Assembly: GCF_003001935.1 (NCBI RefSeq)
Contig: NZ_PVNG01000005.1
Location: 434,001-498,000 of the forward strand
Source: Nonomuraea fuscirosea
Lineage (GTDB): Bacteria > Actinomycetota > Actinomycetes > Streptosporangiales > Streptosporangiaceae
DNA length: 64,000 nt
Direction of reading: 5' to 3'
The notes below the pieces were generated by a model. The model ran no database searches, was not told the origin of the DNA, and saw only the letters and a list, made by a program, of their open reading frames with translations. A program made the translations under genes and the position numbers. Positions 1-7,836 of this stretch are shown here, piece by piece. Positions within the stretch are counted from its first letter, which is position 1. Each line of letters opens with the position of its first letter.

Positions 1-694
1 CCGAGCCGCCGCCGAGCAGGTCGGCCAGGTCGACGATGAACGGCCCGTACGCGTGCACCGGCTGCGCGGAGCGGCCGTCGCGGTAGGCCGGATCGTGGCC
101 GGTGGCGGCGAGCGGGTCACGCTCCCAGCCGGTGCCGGGCAGCGCGCGGACGATCCCGGTCACCCGCACCTCGATCCCCTCGTCGGGATCGTCGGTCAGC
201 TCCCTGCCGAGCCTGACCCGGCTGCCCGCCTTCAGGCCGAGCCGCCGCGCGGTGCTCTCCAGCACCACCGACTCCGCCGGAACGGCACCCGCCCGGGGCA
301 GGCGTCCTTCGGCGAGCTGGGTGCGGGCCGGCAGGTCCTCCACCCCCGACAGGTACGCCACGGCCGGAGCGCCGGCGTCAGGGAACGACCGCATCACGGA
401 CGACGCGCGCGCGGCCGTCGTGGTCGCGAACGGGGCGAGGGCCGAGGTCAGCACGGCGCGGGTGTCGTCGGCGACGGACCTCGCGTCCTCGCCGCGCACG
501 GTGACGGTGTAGGCGGTGACGTCGATCTGGTCGGAGGTGGTACGGGAGGCGGCGGTCTCCAGCGCCTGCTCGGCGGTACGGGTGAGCAGGAGGGCGCAGA
601 TGCCGAGCAGCGTGGGGCCGACCACGGCGACGGCGAGGAGGGCGGCCAGCAGCGGCCACTGCGCACGGGCGCGCCGGGCGACCAGCCTCAGCAC
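1..694 (-). CDS. ABC transporter permease, FtsX/MacB type (3' end outside window)
   Basis: Only the N-terminal 231 residues lie in the window. The protein begins with a GTG at 694; an in-frame TGA sits just upstream, so no longer start is possible. After a short basic N-terminus (RLVARRARAQWP) comes one hydrophobic helix at about residues 13-40, then a long soluble extracytoplasmic segment. This is the usual layout of FtsX/MacB-like permeases, which have a large periplasm-like domain between TM1 and TM2. It starts 16 bp after the stop of an ATPase gene and follows two adjacent ATPase genes on the same strand, so it is very likely the membrane component of that exporter. The substrate cannot be told from sequence; macrolides, peptides and lipoproteins are all known for the family. 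Confidence 0.8.
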   Translation of the reverse strand, partial: MLRLVARRARAQWPLLAALLAVAVVGPTLLGICALLLTRTAEQALETAASRTTSDQIDVTAYTVTVRGEDARSVADDTRAVLTSALAPFATTTAARASSVMRSFPDAGAPAVAYLSGVEDLPARTQLAEGRLPRAGAVPAESVVLESTARRLGLKAGSRVRLGRELTDDPDEGIEVRVTGIVRALPGTGWERDPLAATGHDPAYRDGRSAQPVHAYGPFIVDLADLLGGGS

Positions 695-710
695 GGGCAG
701 CCCTCACAGA

Positions 711-1490
711 TCACGAATCGCCCCGGCCGTCGGAGTCGAGCCGCCCATGGGACCGCGTACCGGAAGGCTGATCGACCTGACCGTCAGAGCGCTGCCCGGG
801 ATCCTGGTCGAGATGCCCGTCGTTGATGCGGATCACCCGATCCGCCAGCGCGAGCATCGTCGGATCATGCGTGGAGACCAGCGCCGTCACCCCCTCCGAC
901 TCCACCACCCCCCGCAGCAGCGCCATCACCGACAGGCCGGTCTCGGCGTCCAGCTGCCCGGTCGGCTCGTCCGCGATCAGCAGCCGGGGTGAGGCGGCCA
1001 GCGCCCTGGCGATCGCCACCCGCTGCTGCTGCCCGCCGGACAGCTCACCGGGCACCTGCTCGGCGTGGTCGGCCAGCCCGACCAGTTCCAGCAGCAGCGC
1101 GACCCGCCGCTCCCGCTCCGCCGCCGGTACGCGGGCCAGCCGCAGCGGGGCGCCCACGTTCTCCGCGGCCGACAGCACCGGGATCAGGCCGAAGGTCTGG
1201 AAGACGTAGGAGACCTTCTCCCGCCGTAACAGGGACAGGCCGTCCTCGTCGAGGGAGGTGACGTCCGTACCGTCGACGAGGACCGTGCCGGAGTCCGGGC
1301 GGTCCAGGCCGCCGATGACGTTGAGCAGCGTGGTCTTGCCGGAGCCGGACCGCCCCACGAGGGCGGTCATGGTGCCGGGCGCGAGGTCGAACGTGACGTC
1401 CCGCAGCGCGTGCACGGCGGTCGCCCCGCTGCCGAACCGGCGGTGCACGCCCCGCACGCTGACCAGAGGTCCGCCGTTCCCGCCGGTCAT
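711..1490 (-). CDS. ABC transporter ATP-binding protein (LolD/MacB-like)
   Basis: A 259-residue ABC ATPase. Visible motifs are Walker A GRSGSGKTT, the signature LSGGQQQRVAIARAL, Walker B LLIADEPTGQLD and the switch STHD. The Q-loop region and the absence of a membrane domain fit the LolD/MacB class that powers FtsX-type permeases. The ATG at 1490 overlaps the stop of the preceding ATPase gene by four bases (ATGA), which supports this start and translational coupling. The last 30 or so residues are hydrophilic and rich in Asp, Gln and Gly. It probably forms a heterodimer with the upstream ATPase and drives the permease encoded from 694 downwards. Confidence 0.92.
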   Translation of the reverse strand: MTGGNGGPLVSVRGVHRRFGSGATAVHALRDVTFDLAPGTMTALVGRSGSGKTTLLNVIGGLDRPDSGTVLVDGTDVTSLDEDGLSLLRREKVSYVFQTFGLIPVLSAAENVGAPLRLARVPAAERERRVALLLELVGLADHAEQVPGELSGGQQQRVAIARALAASPRLLIADEPTGQLDAETGLSVMALLRGVVESEGVTALVSTHDPTMLALADRVIRINDGHLDQDPGQRSDGQVDQPSGTRSHGRLDSDGRGDS

Positions 1491-2419
1491 CCGGCCTCGC
1501 CGCCGTCGGGACGGATAGCGACGTGATCGGCCTCCAGCACCAGCCGGACCCGCCGCGTCAGCGCCAGCGCCTCCCGGTAGTCGCGCGGCACCTGGACCCG
1601 TCCGGCCCGGTCCATCACCGCGTACTCCTCGGCGATCATCCGCTGGGCGCCGTCGTCGCCGGTGGCGGTACGCCGCAGCACCTCGCTGCTGGTGCGCCCG
1701 TCGCGGATCGCCACCGTCCGCTCCACCTGCCCGCTGACCGCGGGATCGTGGGTCACGACGACGACCGTGACGCCCAAGTGCCGGTTGACGTCGCGCAGCA
1801 CCCCGAACACCGAGGCCGACGTGGCGCTGTCCAGCTCTCCGGTCGGCTCGTCGGCCAGCAGCACCCTGGGCTCGTTGGCGAGGGCCACCGCGATGGCCAC
1901 CCGCATCTGCTGCCCGCCGGACAACTGCCCGGGCCGCCGCTCGGCGCACTCGGCGACGCCGAGCAGCTCCAGCAGCTCCGCGGCGCGCTTGCGACGCACC
2001 CGGCCGGACGTGCGGGCCGCCGTCATCGGCAGGTCGACCATCTGACGCGCGGTCAGGTACGGGATCAGGTTGGCGGCGGTCTGCTGGCGTACGAGTCCGA
2101 CGGTGTGCCGCCGGTATCGGACCCGATCGGCCCGCGACATGTCCAGGAGGTTCCACCGATCGACCCGCACCCGCCCGGCGGTGGGCGCGTCGACTCCGGC
2201 CAGGATGGACAGCAACGTCGACTTCCCCGACCCGGACGCCCCGACGACGGCCACCATCTCCCCGCCGTCCACGACCAGGTCCAGCCCTTGCAGCGCCTGC
2301 ACCTCGACCGACCCGGACTGATAGATCCGCACCAGGCTCTCGCACGCGATGAGCGCGTCTCGCCCGAACTCCGGCGCCTTGGCGGGAGGCTGCGGCAGGG
2401 ACAAGGGCGTGATGGACAT
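1487..2419 (-). CDS. ABC transporter ATP-binding protein, first gene of the exporter operon
   Basis: A 310-residue ABC ATPase with Walker A GASGSGKST, signature LSGGQQMRVAIAVAL, Walker B VLLADEPTGELD and a switch THDP motif. About 60 C-terminal residues beyond the nucleotide-binding domain are an extension. The reading frame is open to 2485, but I prefer the ATG at 2419 because a purine-rich GAGGAGGA lies directly before it and the segment upstream does not look like ABC sequence. Two different ATPases followed by an FtsX-like permease make a three-gene exporter operon. The upstream neighbour is a TetR regulator gene on the same strand 113 bp away, so co-transcription with it is possible but unproven. 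Confidence 0.9.
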   Translation of the reverse strand: MSITPLSLPQPPAKAPEFGRDALIACESLVRIYQSGSVEVQALQGLDLVVDGGEMVAVVGASGSGKSTLLSILAGVDAPTAGRVRVDRWNLLDMSRADRVRYRRHTVGLVRQQTAANLIPYLTARQMVDLPMTAARTSGRVRRKRAAELLELLGVAECAERRPGQLSGGQQMRVAIAVALANEPRVLLADEPTGELDSATSASVFGVLRDVNRHLGVTVVVVTHDPAVSGQVERTVAIRDGRTSSEVLRRTATGDDGAQRMIAEEYAVMDRAGRVQVPRDYREALALTRRVRLVLEADHVAIRPDGGEAG

Positions 2420-2532
2420 CTCCTCCTCGAACCCCGGCACGAGCGCCACTTCCGGGCCAGACTCTATCGCCCTGACAAATCCCACCCCAAGCCCTCACAC
2501 CCCACGAATCTCAGCGTGCTCTCACGAGCCGT

Positions 2533-3162
2533 TCATGGGCGGGAGCCGTCGGCGGGCAGCAGGGCGTGGGTGGCCTGCTGGGCGAGCCAGTCCGCCGAGT
2601 CCTTCCAGTTCCAGCCGAAGGCGCGGACGGTCCGCCAGGCCTCGAAGCCGAAGTAGAACCACAGCGTCTGCTCGACCTGCTCGCCGGTGAGGCCCTCGCG
2701 CAGGCCGCCGACGGCGAGCAGGCGGGCGGCCGCGACCTTCAGCCGGTCCCGCACGGCGCGGACCGCCACCTCGGCCGCCGCGGCCACGTCCGGGTCGGCG
2801 TTCCTGTTGTCCAGCAGGATCGCCAGCGTGTCCTGGCGGCGCCGGCGCACCTGTCCGGTGCCGTCGGCCAGGAGGCGCAGGATCTCGCGCGGGTCGGCGG
2901 ACTCGGCGATCCTGCGCTCCGTCTCCTTCGCCGTGTCGTCCGCGGCGCCGTCCTCGGACATCGCCATGATCAGCGCGGGCTTGTTGCCGACGCTGGTGTA
3001 GACGGTGTTGACGGCGACTCCAGCGGCGGCCGCGACGGCGGCGACGCTCGTCCTGGCGTAGCCCTGCTCCGCGAACAGCTTCGCCGCCGCCTCGATGATG
3101 GATCGCCGCGTGTCCTCGGCGTGCCTGGCCCGCACCGGTGACCGATAACCGCGCACAACCAT
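2533..3162 (-). CDS. TetR-family transcriptional regulator
   Basis: A 209-residue regulator. The N-terminal TetR DNA-binding domain is clear at about residues 12-60: helix RRSIIEAAAKLFAEQGYART, recognition helix VAAAAGVAVNTVYTSVGNK, then KPALI. The remaining helices form a ligand-binding domain with an aromatic stretch (LWFYFGFEAWRTVRAFGW, about 168-185). Start ATG at 3162 has GGAAGG about 11 bases upstream. It is divergent from the FAD monooxygenase gene at 3205 and only 42 bp separate them; a near-perfect palindrome fills that gap. The simplest model is autoregulation and repression of the monooxygenase, relieved by a small molecule that may be the enzyme's substrate. Confidence 0.9.
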   Translation of the reverse strand: MVVRGYRSPVRARHAEDTRRSIIEAAAKLFAEQGYARTSVAAVAAAAGVAVNTVYTSVGNKPALIMAMSEDGAADDTAKETERRIAESADPREILRLLADGTGQVRRRRQDTLAILLDNRNADPDVAAAAEVAVRAVRDRLKVAAARLLAVGGLREGLTGEQVEQTLWFYFGFEAWRTVRAFGWNWKDSADWLAQQATHALLPADGSRP

Positions 3163-3183
3163 GCCGGGATCCTACCTTCCTCA

Positions 3184-3210
3184 ATTCATTGTAGAGTCCT
3201 TACTATGAAT
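3184..3210. promoter_or_regulatory. TetR operator covering divergent -10 boxes
   Basis: The arms ATTCATTGTA (3184-3193) and TACTATGAAT (3201-3210) match in 9 of 10 paired positions around a 7-base spacer. The left arm read on the minus strand contains TACAAT (3193-3188), a good actinobacterial -10 for the tetR gene. The right arm contains TACTAT (3201-3206), a -10 for the monooxygenase. Binding of a TetR dimer would block both. If TACTAT is the true -10, transcription would begin near 3213, after the ATG at 3205; the start codon of the monooxygenase is therefore not certain. Confidence 0.7.
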
Positions 3211-4662
3211 AGTGAGTCTATCCAGTCAATCGACGCGTCGGTCGTGGTGGCCGGTGCGGGCCCCGTCGGGCTGTGGGTCGCGGCGGAGCTGGCGCTGGCA
3301 GGGGTCCCGGTCGTGGTCCTGGAACGCGCGGCGGAACGCAGCCCGTACTCGAAGGCCCTGGGTGTCCACCCGCGCACGATCGAGGTGCTGGCCATGCGCG
3401 GCCTGGCCCGGCGGTTCCTCGACGAAGGGGTTCCGGTGCCGAAGTGGCACTTCGGGATGCTGGAGAGCCGCCTCGACTTCAGCGCGCTCGACACGCCGTA
3501 CCCGTTCATGCTCGCCATCCCCCAGGTCCGCACCGAGGAACTGCTCGAAGAGCACGCGCTCGCCAAAGGTGTACGGATCCTGCGCGGCCACACCGTCACC
3601 GGGCTCGACCAGGACGCCGAGCACGTCACCCTGCGCGTGACCGGACCGGAGGGGGAGTACACCCGCACCGCGAGCTACGTCGTGGGCGCGGACGGCGCGG
3701 GCAGCACCGTCCGCAAGGCGGCGGGCATCGCGTTCCCCGGTACCGACACGACGTCCTACGGCTACGTCGGCGAGGTGCGCCTCACCGATCCCGCCGTGGT
3801 CAGCGCCCACAACGAGCACGGCGCCCTCATCAGCGTTCCCGTACGCGGCGGCAGGCACCGCATCGCCGGCGTGGACGCGCACCACAACGGCGCGGCCGAC
3901 CCGTTCACGCTGGAGGCGCTGCGGGAGACCGCGATCCGGGTGGCGGGCAGCGACTTCGGGATGCACGACCCCGGCTGGTTGTCCCGGTTCGGCAACGCCA
4001 CGAGGGTGGCGCGGACGTACCGGAGCGGCCGGGTCCTGCTCGCGGGGGACGCGGCGCACATGCACCTGCCCGCCGGCGGCGTCGGCCTCAACGTCGGCGT
4101 GCAGGACGCGATGAACCTCGGCTGGCGGCTCGCCGCCGTGGCCCGCGGCGACGCGGACCCCGCGCTGCTGGACGGTTACCACGACGAGCGGCATCCGATC
4201 GGCGAGCAGCTCGCGGAGCACACGCTCGCCCAGTCCGCGCTGATCACCGCGACCACCCCGGACGGCGCCGCCCTGCGCTCCCTGCTGAACGGCCTGATCG
4301 CGACGGTGCCCGAGTTCTCCCTGGCACTGGCCCGCAAGCTGTCCGCGCTGGACGTGGCCTACCCGCAGGCCGGACACCCCCTGGTCGGCACGCGGGTGCC
4401 CAGCCTCTTCGAGCTGCTGAGATCCGGTCGTCCGGCCCTGCTCGGCACCGTGGGCGAGGAAGCGGCGGCTCTCGCGGCGGCCATGGGGATCGACGTGGTC
4501 CCCGGCGACCAACCGTGGACCACAGCCGCGGCGGTGGTCGTCCGTCCCGACGGGCACGTGTGGTGGGCCTCGGACGACGCCGGCGACGCCGAGGTCATGA
4601 CGGCGCTGAAGGGCCTCGGCGCCACCTTCGCCGCGGTCGGGCGAGGAGGAACGCCGGCCTGA
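3205..4662 (+). CDS. Class A FAD-dependent monooxygenase (aromatic/rifampin hydroxylase-like)
   Basis: A flavin hydroxylase of 485 residues if it begins at ATG 3205. The N-terminal Rossmann motif VVVAGAGPVGLWVAAELALAG binds ADP of FAD, DG-type sequence VVGADGAGSTVRKAAG lies near residue 160, and the second FAD motif VLLAGDAAHMHLPAGG is near residue 280. The C-terminal thioredoxin-like domain of the family follows. This is the p-hydroxybenzoate hydroxylase fold used by polyketide hydroxylases and rifampin monooxygenases (Rox). The resemblance to Rox is in order of motifs and length, not proven substrate. Divergent TetR control fits a detoxification or inducible catabolic enzyme. An alternative in-frame start is GTG 3244, but it would cut into the first beta strand. 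Confidence 0.88.
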   Translation: MNSESIQSIDASVVVAGAGPVGLWVAAELALAGVPVVVLERAAERSPYSKALGVHPRTIEVLAMRGLARRFLDEGVPVPKWHFGMLESRLDFSALDTPYPFMLAIPQVRTEELLEEHALAKGVRILRGHTVTGLDQDAEHVTLRVTGPEGEYTRTASYVVGADGAGSTVRKAAGIAFPGTDTTSYGYVGEVRLTDPAVVSAHNEHGALISVPVRGGRHRIAGVDAHHNGAADPFTLEALRETAIRVAGSDFGMHDPGWLSRFGNATRVARTYRSGRVLLAGDAAHMHLPAGGVGLNVGVQDAMNLGWRLAAVARGDADPALLDGYHDERHPIGEQLAEHTLAQSALITATTPDGAALRSLLNGLIATVPEFSLALARKLSALDVAYPQAGHPLVGTRVPSLFELLRSGRPALLGTVGEEAAALAAAMGIDVVPGDQPWTTAAAVVVRPDGHVWWASDDAGDAEVMTALKGLGATFAAVGRGGTPA

Positions 4663-4692
4663 AGCAGCCCTGGAGTGCGCCGGTCCGGCGAT

Positions 4693-4723
4693 TTGGACGA
4701 TGCCGAAAGGGACCATATAGTCC
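4693..4723 (+). promoter_or_regulatory. Promoter with GGAC-N6-GTCC operator before the histidine kinase gene
   Basis: A well-spaced promoter is visible: -35 TTGGAC at 4693-4698, a 17-base spacer, and -10 TATAGT at 4716-4721. The -10 is inside an inverted repeat, GGAC at 4710-4713 and GTCC at 4720-4723 separated by CATATA. Nearly the same element lies at 7770-7785 in front of the TetR/quinone-reductase pair. Repressor binding here would cover the -10 box of the histidine kinase gene. Confidence 0.6.
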
Positions 4724-4796
4724 ATTAGCGAATTCACGACGACGCCCACGGCACACCGTTGACGGGGCCACTGCCAGCGAAGGAGCGGACATCGTC

Positions 4797-6197
4797 ATGA
4801 GCTACGACACGGACACCAAGGACCACACCCGCGCTTCGTGGATCGGCATGCGTTCCGTCCGGGCCTCGTGCACCCTCATCGTGGCGCTGTTCGCCAGCGG
4901 CGTCCTCGTGGTGCTCGGGGCGACGCTGGATCTGGCGATCCGGTCCCACATCGAGTCCAGCTCCTTCCGGCTGGCCGAGGAGGTGGCGAGCCGGTGGAGC
5001 CCGGTCGCCCGGCAGGGTCTGGTGCCGCGGCCGATCCCCGCCGGCCCGCCCGTCGGCCTGATCCAGGTCGTGGACGTCCACGACCGGGTCGTGGACTCCA
5101 GCCGGGACGCCTCCGCGACCGTGCCGCTGAGCCGACACCGGCCGCCGCCCGACGCCCGCTTCCAGCCGTACCGGGAGTGCCCGCCGGACGGGCGGTGCGT
5201 CCTGCTGCAGGCCATCCGCCTCACTCCGGCGGCGGACGCGGGCGTCGTCTACGCCGGCATCCCCGAGCCGGAGCTGCTGGCCACCCATCAGCTGGAGTAC
5301 GCCATCGCGGCCGGGATCGTCGCGGTCACCGGGATCGCGGCCTGGGCCGCGTGGGTGCTGGTGGGGCGGGCGCTGCGTCCGGTCGAGGCGATCAGAGCCA
5401 GGATCTCGCAGATCACGGTGAGCGACCTCAGCCTGCGCGTGCCGGAACCTCAGGGCGACGACGAGATCAGCCGGCTCGCCACCACCGCCAACCACACCCT
5501 CGGCCGGCTTGAGGGCGCGGTGGAGCAGTTGCGCCGGTTCGCCTCCACCACGAGCCACGAACTGCGCACCCCGATCGCCGGTATGCGCACGCAACTGGAG
5601 GAGGCGCTGCTCTACCCGGACGACGTCGCCGCCGAGGACGCGCTCAGGGGCGCGCTCTCCACGGTCGGCCGGCTGGAGGCCATCGTCGACGACCTGCTGC
5701 TGCTCGCCCGGCTCCGGGCCGCCGATCCGCTGCCCGCGGCGCGGATCGATCTCGGCGAGCTCGTCGCCGCCGAGGTGAGCGCGCGGCCCTCACCCGTGCC
5801 GATCAAGGTCGACACGCCCGCCGGGCTGCAGATCCTCGGCTCCCGCATCCAGCTCATCCGCGTGCTGGACAATCTCCTCGCCAACGCGTGGCGGCACGCC
5901 GAGTCCGCCGTGACGGTCAGCGTCGGGCCGGCCGGTGACGGGGTCGCGGTGACGGTGGCCGACGACGGGCCCGGCATCCCGCCCGACCAGCGCGAACGTG
6001 TCTTCGACCGGTTCGTCCGCCTGGACGACGGCCGCCGCCGCGACCCCGGCGGGAGCGGGCTCGGCCTGGCCATCTCGCGCGACATCGCGCACGCCCACCG
6101 TGGCACCCTGACGGTCGAGGACTCGCCGCGTGGGGCTAGGTTCGTCCTGTGGCTGCCGCTCATCGGCGGAGGTCCCGCGACGGCACCTCGGACGTAA
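4797..6197 (+). CDS. Sensor histidine kinase, orphan
   Basis: A 466-residue membrane histidine kinase. TM1 is at about residues 20-42, an extracytoplasmic sensor domain follows to about 160, TM2 is at about 165-190, then HAMP, HisKA with the phospho-acceptor motif SHELRTP (His254), and HATPase_c with N box NLLANAWRH, G1 DDGPGIP and G2 GGSGLGLAIS. ATG 4797 has AGGAG about 13 bases upstream. Membrane-bound, it would autophosphorylate and pass phosphate to a response regulator, but no response regulator gene is adjacent on either strand, which is unusual for this EnvZ-like class. The sensor domain has two Cys (ECPPDGRC) that could form a disulfide. Confidence 0.9.
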   Translation: MSYDTDTKDHTRASWIGMRSVRASCTLIVALFASGVLVVLGATLDLAIRSHIESSSFRLAEEVASRWSPVARQGLVPRPIPAGPPVGLIQVVDVHDRVVDSSRDASATVPLSRHRPPPDARFQPYRECPPDGRCVLLQAIRLTPAADAGVVYAGIPEPELLATHQLEYAIAAGIVAVTGIAAWAAWVLVGRALRPVEAIRARISQITVSDLSLRVPEPQGDDEISRLATTANHTLGRLEGAVEQLRRFASTTSHELRTPIAGMRTQLEEALLYPDDVAAEDALRGALSTVGRLEAIVDDLLLLARLRAADPLPAARIDLGELVAAEVSARPSPVPIKVDTPAGLQILGSRIQLIRVLDNLLANAWRHAESAVTVSVGPAGDGVAVTVADDGPGIPPDQRERVFDRFVRLDDGRRRDPGGSGLGLAISRDIAHAHRGTLTVEDSPRGARFVLWLPLIGGGPATAPRT

Positions 6198-6374
6198 GGG
6201 CGACAGGCACGCACGCGGCCGCCATCGGCAGGAATAGATCGGGCGCGTGCAGTGTCTTTACGTGCACGTTCAGGTGCGTTTCATCTGGTTCACCGATTAT
6301 GCGGAGAAAGGCCGGGATACGGCGATTACCGCACCCCGTTCACCAGTGACACCGACGACAACTAGGGAGACGAC

Positions 6375-6881
6375 GTGACCACCGAGAAGGCCATCCTCGC
6401 CGGCGGCTGCTTCTGGGGCATGGAGGAGTTGTTCCGCAACCAGCCCGGCGTCGTGTCGACGCGCGTCGGCTACAGCGGCGGTGACGTCCCGAACGCCACC
6501 TACCGCAACCACGGCACCCACGCGGAGTCCATCGAGGTCGTCTACGACCCCGAGCAGACCGACTTCCGCGCGCTGCTCGAGTTCTTCTTCCAGGTGCACG
6601 ACCCCTCGACGAAGAACCGCCAGGGCAACGACATCGGCACCAGCTACCGTTCGGCGATCTTCTACACCAGCGACGAGCAGAAGCGGGTCGCCGAGGACAC
6701 GATCGCCGACGTCGACGCCTCGGGCCTGTGGCCCGGCAAGGTCGTCACCGAGGTCACCCCGGCGGGTGACTTCTGGGAGGCCGAGCCCGAGCACCAGGAC
6801 TACCTGCAGAAGTATCCGAACGGCTACACCTGCCACTTCCCCCGTCCCGGGTGGAAGCTGCCTAAGCGGGCCTCGGCCTGA
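6375..6881 (+). CDS. msrA: Peptide-methionine (S)-S-oxide reductase MsrA
   Basis: A cytoplasmic enzyme of 168 residues that reduces the S epimer of methionine sulfoxide in proteins. The catalytic motif GGCFWGMEE carries the nucleophile Cys12, and the family motifs [13 protein letters not shown] and [14 protein letters not shown] are all present. Length is typical of single-domain MsrA; no MsrB domain is fused. The GTG start at 6375 has AGGGAG five bases upstream. A strong hairpin follows the stop. Its place between a sensor kinase and redox enzymes suggests a loose stress-response neighbourhood but no operon. Confidence 0.95.
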   Translation: MTTEKAILAGGCFWGMEELFRNQPGVVSTRVGYSGGDVPNATYRNHGTHAESIEVVYDPEQTDFRALLEFFFQVHDPSTKNRQGNDIGTSYRSAIFYTSDEQKRVAEDTIADVDASGLWPGKVVTEVTPAGDFWEAEPEHQDYLQKYPNGYTCHFPRPGWKLPKRASA

Positions 6882-6895
6882 CGGCCTGACACCTC

Positions 6896-6923
6896 CGGCG
6901 CGCGGATCCCGGTCCGCGCGCCG
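6896..6923. terminator. Bidirectional GC-rich hairpin between msrA and tetR
   Basis: A perfect 11-bp stem, CGGCGCGCGGA paired with TCCGCGCGCCG, closes a 6-base loop TCCCGG. It begins 15 bp after the msrA stop and lies between convergent genes. There is no T-run, so it resembles the GC-rich intrinsic or L-shaped terminators typical of actinomycetes. Confidence 0.65.
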
Positions 6924-6924
6924 A

Positions 6925-7012
6925 CGCATGTCCGGGAGAACGCGGGCCCGCTTCCGGGAGAACGCGGACGCACGTTCGGGAGAACGCAAGCGCATATTCG
7001 GGCGAACCCCGA
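6925..7012. repeat. Four tandem 22-bp repeats between msrA and tetR
   Basis: The core CCGGGAGAACGCG recurs at 6932 and 6954, as TCGGGAGAACGCA at 6976 and as a diverged TCGGGCGAACCCC at 6998. The spacing is exactly 22 bp each time, and flanking bases (CGCA before the core) are partly shared. The array fills the space between the msrA terminator and the end of the tetR gene. No function is evident; it could be an array of protein-binding sites or a slipped-strand expansion. Confidence 0.7.
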
Positions 7013-7044
7013 CGACAGCAGCTCCGTCCGCAGGACGCGCGCCG

Positions 7045-7677
7045 TCACGTCGTGAGGAACGACTTCACGTGGTCGAGCGCCAGGTCGAGGGCGACGGCCA
7101 TGGGCTCGATGTCGTGCGCGGTCTCGGCGAGCAGGTATCCGCCCTGCAAGGCGGCCATCAGACCCGTGGCGAGTCGCTCCGGGTCGGCGTCCGGCCTGAG
7201 CACCCCGTTCTCCTTCATTCGCCGCAGACCGGCGGCGAGCAGCCCTTGCCACTGCGCGAAGGACTCGGCCAGCGTGACGCGGGCCTGCTCGTCCTGGTCG
7301 GCGAGCTCGCCGGCCAGCGAACCGAGCGCGCAGCCGTACGCGCCGTTCTGCAACGCGTTCCGCCGCACCAGCGCGTCGCGCCAGCGGATCAGGCCGCGGA
7401 ACGACTTCAGCCGCTCCAGGTTGGCGCGCTCCCGCTCCAGGACCTGCGCGGAGCGCTCCGCGACGACGGCGCGGACCAGCTCCTCCTTGTCCGCGAAGTG
7501 GTTGTAGAGCTGGGACTTGCTGGTGTTGCTCGCGGCCCTGACGTCGTCCAGCGTGGTCGCGTTGACGCCCTTCACGTACATCAGCTCGACGGCGGCCGAC
7601 ACGATGCGCGCGCGGGTCGAGGCCCCACGGGGCGTCAGCCTCCGCTCCGGCTGTGCGTTCTCCGGCCTGCTCACCAC
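7045..7677 (-). CDS. TetR/AcrR-family transcriptional regulator
   Basis: A 210-residue regulator. The N-terminal helix-turn-helix spans about residues 18-65, with helix ARIVSAAVELMYVKGVNATT and recognition helix VRAASNTSKSQLYNHFADKE. The C-terminal half resembles the TetR_C domain of regulators of oxidoreductases, with a conserved YGCALGSLAGEL segment. It is divergent from the quinone-reductase-like gene at 7837. The palindrome TGGAC-N6-GTCCA at 7770-7785 between the two is its likely operator. A nearly identical element overlaps the promoter of the histidine kinase gene at 4797, so this regulator may control that gene too (inference). Confidence 0.9.
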   Translation of the reverse strand: MVSRPENAQPERRLTPRGASTRARIVSAAVELMYVKGVNATTLDDVRAASNTSKSQLYNHFADKEELVRAVVAERSAQVLERERANLERLKSFRGLIRWRDALVRRNALQNGAYGCALGSLAGELADQDEQARVTLAESFAQWQGLLAAGLRRMKENGVLRPDADPERLATGLMAALQGGYLLAETAHDIEPMAVALDLALDHVKSFLTT

Positions 7678-7769
7678 TCCAGGCTACCTCGCCCGATCAC
7701 TCTCGACGGACCGATGAGTCCATACAGCACACCCTTGCCCGTCTCCAGACGCATGGCCTGCTAGCATGA

Positions 7770-7785
7770 TGGACGAAATAGTCCA
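7770..7785. promoter_or_regulatory. Palindromic operator TGGAC-N6-GTCCA
   Basis: The inverted repeat TGGAC/GTCCA with spacer GAAATA lies between divergent tetR (start 7677) and the oxidoreductase gene (start 7837). Read next to the element at 4710-4724 the two agree in 13 of 15 aligned positions, including ATAGTCCA. Such short perfect arms with a 6-base spacer are common for TetR-type operators. Confidence 0.6.
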
Positions 7786-7836
7786 AAGACTTGGTCCGGA
7801 GTACGGCGGCGAGGACCGGATGCGGGGAGGTGCCTG

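Noticed and set aside
1491..2498. N-terminal extension of the ABC ATPase frame at 711 up to 2498.
   Set aside because: The extension overlaps the other ATPase gene in a shadow frame; the real protein starts at ATG 1490 with an ATGA overlap.
3273..4796. The plus-strand frame open from 3273 in phase with the histidine kinase, suggesting a giant fusion.
   Set aside because: Upstream of 4797 it is an Arg/Gly-rich shadow of the monooxygenase gene. The kinase has its own promoter, RBS and start.
6925..7012. The 22-bp tandem repeats as a CRISPR array.
   Set aside because: Units are contiguous with no unique spacers, the repeats are only 22 bp, and no cas genes are in the window.
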